Positions 59,121 to 64,000 of a stretch of 64,000 nt of DNA are shown in pieces (the first letter of the stretch is position 1; each line of letters opens with the position of its first letter). The translations under genes were made by a program, and so were the position numbers. The DNA is from Erythrocercus mccallii. Its lineage: Eukaryota; Chordata; Aves; Passeriformes; Dicruridae. The notes beneath the pieces are model-generated. The model ran no database searches. It saw only the letters and a list, made by a program, of their open reading frames with translations, and was not told the origin of the DNA. The stretch spans positions 1 through 64,000 of the forward strand of contig VZRG01002355.1 of NCBI GenBank assembly GCA_013397435.1, written 5' to 3'.

Positions 59121-59140
59121 GCCTGCAGGGGGCGCTGTGG
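59121..59140 (+). promoter_or_regulatory. CTCF-like motif 2
   Basis: GCCTGCAGGGGGCGCTGTGG contains AGGGGGCGCT, the strongest part of the CTCF core, in the same orientation as motif 1 and 42 bases downstream. Confidence 0.5.
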
Positions 59141-59990
59141 CGCGAGTTTCAGCTGTCTCTCTCTCCACGCGGTAATTGTGGATGCAGCCAGCAGAAAGGG
59201 ATGGAGAAGGAGCTTCCTTTACAAACTCATGGGGAGCTGATCCTGCTGCCCCCCTGAATAGCAAAAAAAGCTGTAGCAGGAACCTCAGAGTAGCCAGCTG
59301 GGAAGGCAGGGATGAGCAAATTCCCAGGGGGTAGATGAGACCTATCAGACACTCTGCAGCTGTGTCTGGAGCCCTCCTGGGTGGCAGGGGTTGTGTGCCT
59401 ACAGTGTAGTGAAAAACCCAGTGCAGTGGCAGAAGAACGGCAGGGGGACTGGGCAGCATCAGCCCAACTCCAGGACACCACAGAGAGAGACTCCTTGTGA
59501 GGGGAAAGGGGCACAGGGCTCATGGGGGTTTCCCCATGAAACCAAACCTGTGCAGATGGTGAAAGGGTTTTTTTGTTTGGTGGGGTAGTGTTAATAAGAT
59601 CCCAGTGCAACAGCCGCTTTTTTGAGCAGAGCTTCACTCACGGTAGAAGGCAGCAGAAAACAGAAACCTGCTGGGTTCTTCCCACAGCAGCCACAGCCTT
59701 CTTCCCATCTAAAGCCAAGAGAGACAGAGAGAGAGAAAAAGAGAAAGAAAGAGAGAGGGAGCTAGCAGCTGCCCCAGCCCCATTTTCCCCGTCCAGTTCT
59801 CATGATATCTCTAGCCCTCTGAGAGAAACCCTCAGATAAGAGGAGTGCAGCCAGATGCCCTCCTCCTCTGAGCTTCTTTTGTCTCTCTTAAGTACCTGGT
59901 CCTTATTGTTCCATAGCAACAAAATGGGGGAAAGTTCCTTCAAAAGAAAAACAAAAGGAAAAACCCTTACCTTCAAAAAGCTTATATGCT

Positions 59991-60889
59991 GTTGTAGGAA
60001 ACTGTGATGGGACCCTTAAAAAGATGTGGCTTCATTGCTGTGTAGAGAGACAAATGTATAAGCCAACTTTGACGGAAGCCCAGAGAACGACAGAACAATG
60101 AGGTTGAACTACAAGTCTGCTTTGTAGAAATGTTTATTCAAGATTTTATTCTTAAACAGGAGGTAGGACAAGGTGATTCTATTATGCCAAATCCAGGCAG
60201 ATCTTGAGAGTCCAGAGGCTGGCTTGAAAACATTTTATGGGAAGAAACTGACTGGCTTCATATGCAAAGTCATTGGCAAACTGAATTGTTAACTCAGCTG
60301 TCTGAAATCAGAGTGTCAGAGATTAAAATAAACACTTATTATGTATAAAATAGCGTCTTTCCGTGTTCAAATGTGATATGGAAATACTGTCACTTGCCTT
60401 GGACACATGAAAGGAATTCAGCCAAGTCACTTTTTTTTGCCTACGAGCAAACATGGCTTAAGCACAAGAACGATAAGGAACACAGTGCCCAAAAACCTTC
60501 CCTACATCAAGTCAAGGGGCAGACACTGGTGCCCAGAATCTTCAGGAACAAATAACATTGCCTTAGACCTCTAAAGGATCAGAAAATGAAAGTAATCAAA
60601 GAGGTGAAAAGATGTATCTATTGAGTACCAACCGTCACTACATATGAGACATCTACTCTGAAGCAGGAGATCCTCTTCGATGATAACAGATGAGAGCAGT
60701 GACAGCTCTCAGGGGACACATGGGAGATGGCAGATGTGCAACAAGTGACAACCTTCTTGGAAGGGATTTGACACAAGTAGAGCATATCTCAACGAAGTCT
60801 AGTTTTCTCTGTAAAATACCAGTTTTGCTCTTTCGTTATTGGTTGCTATGTTAGTGTAAGAAGATATTATAGATGGGCAATATGATGAT
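59991..60889. other. Intergenic, nothing recognised
   Basis: 900 bases between two LTR-type elements with no identifiable gene or repeat edge. Confidence 0.4.
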
Positions 60890-61398
60890 TGAGTCTTGCA
60901 ATTAAGGAATTAATATTGTGTGTATGTTAAGAGAAGTTTTGTTGATGTATGGTTATTGTAGTTTGTTGTTTGGACACCCTCCTCTCTTGCCATGGTCCCC
61001 TTTCCCCTCAGCATATTGTTGCCACCAGACAGCCTTGGTTGTCAGGGTTGTTAGGGACATGTGGAGGGAGGGAGTGTACCTGTACCCCTTGCATGGGGCA
61101 GGTGGGAATGGGTAAAGATTGTTGCTGGGGGGGCTTGGCATGACAACATCCAATCAAGTTGCACAAAGGTCTCCACCAGTGGATGGCAAAGAAGAGTTGA
61201 CTGGCAGACTTTGCGAAGGGGCCAGGGTTGGCTGATGCAACACCGGGGTAGAAAAGGCAGAGCAGCCATTTTGTGGATGAGCCTCTGGCAGTCGGCCATG
61301 TTCCCAGCACTGTCTCTACTTCCTCATTTAGTCCTGTGTTGCGTTTGTTGAGGTTTATTAAACCTCTGAAATTTTAAAGTGAGCAGTTGTTTCTCACA
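60890..61398 (+). mobile_element. Probable ERV LTR
   Basis: Starts loosely near TTGCAATTAAGGAATTAATATTG. It contains GGCATGACAACATCC, GCAGCCATTTTGTGG and a TTTATTAAACCTCTGAAATT poly(A)-like region, and ends TTTCTCACA at 61398. Layout and the CA end suggest an LTR. No duplication of flanks was found. Confidence 0.45.
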
Positions 61399-61849
61399 AA
61401 GGGAAAGGCATGAATTTCCCAGCATCAGCAGATAGCTCCTAATTTTTCACCTTTTCTTAGCAAATGACAGAGGGACAGGAAGACTGACTCCAAACCTGTC
61501 CTGGACAGGGCCTTTTATATGCAAAATTCTGAGATTGCAATAGCTGCTGTAGTTTGTTGCAGAGATTGGATGCAAGGATGGTTCAGCAGCTAAGTTTCAC
61601 CTCAGAACCCTTCCATAGGTCTCACGCAGAGGTATTTTGGAGGCTGGATTTAGTCTTGGGTATAGAAGAGCATAGAAAACCAAGAATAACAGTAGAATCC
61701 CTTTTCAGCTTTAAATTGCAGAAATTATCTCATAACTATCACTTTCAGAAAGAAAAGGAGAAATACTTAGCTGAGGCCTATCACAAAATCAACATCCTTC
61801 AAGCTCAAGCAGAGATCAGGAAAAATAGTCTCCATTGCTAATCTGGATC
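61399..61849. other. Intergenic, nothing recognised
   Basis: 450 bases, with one 95-codon frame (61554-61841) that has no family features. Confidence 0.4.
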
Positions 61850-62575
61850 CAGTTGTCTCCAATTGCCTCCACGACAGAGCAGGTGCTGATGCAGCCAGCC
61901 ACCCCCGTGGTGCTTCCTGGGCACAGCCACCTGTCACTGCCACCAGTCTACAGCCAGCCAAGCCCACAGCTGCTGCCAACAGCCCTCTGCAGCAGGAGCC
62001 TGCTTGCATCCAACCACAACCACCACCATTGCTGAGTTTACTGTGCTGCCTGCCTGCACCAACCTGCTGAAGCACTAGCCCACAGTGACCAGCCTGCTGC
62101 TGCTGCCTGCACTTTGTCATGCTTGCAGCCACCAGCCCACGACCCTGGGAGCCTGCAACTGCTCCAGGATTGCGCCCATGGCCAAGTCAGCCAGTTTTCC
62201 GCTGACAGAAGGAACATGCAGCCTGCTACTGTTTGGAAATTGCGCCCAGCGTGCCATGGGAGCTACGCAAACTACACTGCTGCTACACTACAGTTCGCAG
62301 CACACACGCTCCACCTGTAAGCTGATGCTGACAAAGAGCTGGGGTTTTGGTGGCAACACTCTCCCTGTCTTCTGTTTCTTTCTCTATTTCTCTTTTTCCC
62401 TTTTTGCTCATTTTCCTAACTCCCTGTAGTAGAAATATTTATCCTTTTTTATCACTAAATGATTATCAGATGTAATATAATATTGCTGTGCTTGCATTTT
62501 ATTTTTGTCTGAGAAATCTATCAAAAAGAATGCTTCCCAGCTCCCCCTTTTATAGCGGAATGGGACAAAGGGACA
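61850..62575 (+). repeat. LTR-like repeat, copy B
   Basis: Second, longer copy of the repeat at 57320-57850, in the same orientation. It carries an extra CCAGCC- and CTGCTG-rich stretch (61890-62150). The 3' half aligns best, down to TGAGAAATCTATCAAAAAGAATGC. Confidence 0.7.
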
Positions 62576-64000
62576 AAGCCAATTTTATAGTCATTACTTA
62601 AGATAGTAAAACATCAGCAACAACTTGTGGTTTCCATTTAACGCCTGTGCAAAAGGTTTCTTCTGAATCACTCTGATGATTTCACTCCAGATTTCTGTGT
62701 GCAGATGTAACAGAGATTTAAAAGTAATTGGTGGGGAGAAAGAAGATTCGGCACTGAAGAGTGCTGGTAGGTGCACTGGTTGTTGTAGATCCCTTTAATC
62801 TGTCCTGTCCTGTCCTGTCCCACCCTACCCATTTTAGTGGAATCAATGTTTTTAATTCCATTAGAAATCAGTCACTGAAAAAAGCTCCTAGTGTAGCGTG
62901 TTACAGCTGCTCAGGCTCCTAACCCAAATGTTTCTGTTCTTCACTTGTATTCTCCCCTTATTTCCCCTCATATTTTCGAGGGGATTTAACCTGAATAATT
63001 GATGTGCTGAATGCTTGATAGGCTGAAAACCCCAGGGAAGTTAACTCTTCTTATACATCCAGGTTCCCCTTATTTTTGTGTTGTACCATTGTCTGTCCCC
63101 CAACACGAAGCTGACTGATCACCCTAGCTGCAGGCGGTGGAGCTGAACACCCAGACGGTGCCCTGGATGTTAATGGTTCCTGGATTCAGCATGTAGGGAG
63201 GGGAGGATCTCACATAACACCTCCAGTCCTGGCATCCCCATGCAGAAGTGTCCCACTATGCCCATATGCTGATCTGGCAGAGACATCCTGATCTTGTTAT
63301 CTTGTGGAGAGCTGCAGACCCAGCTGAGGGTGAGGAGAGTGTGCTGGGGTTTCCAGAAGACCCTAAAGGCGTGTGTCCTTGTCCATGATATGAGTTCACT
63401 GACAGCAGGTGAGAGGAAAATGTGCAAGTGGACATGCAAGAAGAGAATTCTTTTGGATATAAGGATTTCATTGCCATCAAGATTGACAGTTCGGCATTAA
63501 TGGGTGAAGATAAAAAACCCCCAACATGTCAAAGTGGCAAGATAGCCCCATGCCAAGTCAGAGGCTCAGGGCATGGACCCCTTGGTGTTCCCCTGTGGTG
63601 TTGAGCCCCTGTGGCACCCTTGGGTCTTCAGCAATCAAGGGAGTGCTCCTGCGTGGTAATCCTCCTTCTTGACTGTAAGGGACAGAGGCAGTTATCAGCC
63701 TCAAATTCCTCTGGGTCCCCCCATAGGGCAGCCATAAGAATATACGCTGTGGGCACAGTGAGCCTCTACATTTCCTCCATCTGTTTTAGCTACAGCAAGG
63801 CTTCCTCCCAGATGGCGCTAATTTTACAGCGGCTGAAGATGTGTCCTGAGGCTCTCACCTTAGTCATGTATCCTTTTAACGTCTAGTTTCCTGGATTTGT
63901 CACACACCCTGTAGATTAAAGCATAGTATTTTATCTCTGAATCATTAACTTTTGTTGCTTTCTTATGCCCACTTGAATCTTCTTCTGCTCCAGACAGCTC
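62576..64000. other. Intergenic to window end, nothing recognised
   Basis: 1.4 kb with a short (TCCTG)n microsatellite at about 62804-62820. No gene recognised. The region 63120-63860 is GC-richer with short frames that show no family features. Confidence 0.45.

Larger units (their letters stand above)
58802..59990 (+). mobile_element. LTR-type retroelement (TGTCTTGGTTTG family)
   Basis: The edge TGTCTTGGTTTGAAAGGCAG followed by TGTCTGCTAAGGAAGGCA is the start of a repeat I recognise as common in songbird genomes, with TTTTGAAATTAAGGGACTTTC further on. The middle is GC-rich with two CTCF-like motifs, then a purine-rich AGAGAGAAAAAGAGAAAG run near 59730. The 3' edge is uncertain, and no target duplication was found. 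Confidence 0.6.

Noticed and set aside
58902..59459. 185-codon minus-strand frame
   Set aside because: Lies entirely in an LTR-type element and spans its GC-rich non-coding middle.
1..64000. CRISPR arrays, bacterial operons, integrative elements
   Set aside because: Introns, CR1, LTRs and a vertebrate kinase gene show this is animal nuclear DNA; no regularly spaced repeat array is present.

Overview
The window comes from a bird, most likely a songbird. The evidence is the repeat content: CR1 LINE fragments throughout, avian ERVL-type LTRs, and in one intron a short interspersed element with a tRNA-Ile-like head and a CR1-like tail, the architecture described for passerine TguSINE1. One ordinary host gene is clear and essentially complete: MELK (maternal embryonic leucine zipper kinase) on the + strand, with a CpG-rich promoter near 2.8-3.56 kb, coding exons from 3588 to 24931 and a poly(A) signal at 25092. 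From general knowledge MELK is Z-linked in birds, between RNF38 and PAX5. Neither neighbour is visible here, and a W-linked copy cannot be excluded from sequence alone.

Layout. 1-2.46 kb is retroviral debris: a class II-type reverse transcriptase fragment on + (1-189), joined head-to-head to a minus-strand ERVL-like provirus fragment. Reading along the minus strand, that fragment carries a probable LTR, a primer-binding-site-like stretch, an intronless piece of the host gene GOSR2, then gag, protease and the first codons of RT. The GOSR2 piece lies between the LTR-like sequence and gag in the same orientation, so it looks like a host gene captured by a retroelement. 2.8-3.56 kb is the MELK promoter and first exons, with E2F-like, inverted CCAAT, ETS and CHR motifs in the order typical of late cell-cycle genes. 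3.59-25.1 kb is MELK, with 17 coding exons, all GT-AG. The frame is continuous except at exon 13, where an A6 run leaves one extra base.

25.1-64 kb is a gene-poor interval of layered repeats: an ERVL LTR with later insertions (28.3-30.25 kb), a long CR1 copy broken by an 804-bp insertion with 7-bp flanking repeats (31.35-34.67 kb), another CR1 (34.67-35.14 kb), a 620-bp solo LTR with a perfect 5-bp target duplication (41.3-41.9 kb), an 84-bp direct duplication (42.6 and 43.6 kb), a second ERVL LTR in the opposite orientation (54.7-55.35 kb), two diverged copies of one unnamed LTR-like repeat (57.3 and 61.85 kb), and an LTR-type element carrying two tandem CTCF-like motifs (58.8-60 kb).

How it fits together: MELK is the only gene for which intact function can be argued. 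Its promoter motifs suggest G2/M-type expression. The rest is retroelement sequence whose interest lies in captured host sequence, nested insertion history and possible exapted regulatory sites. No searches were run; family names rest on recognised motifs and termini.
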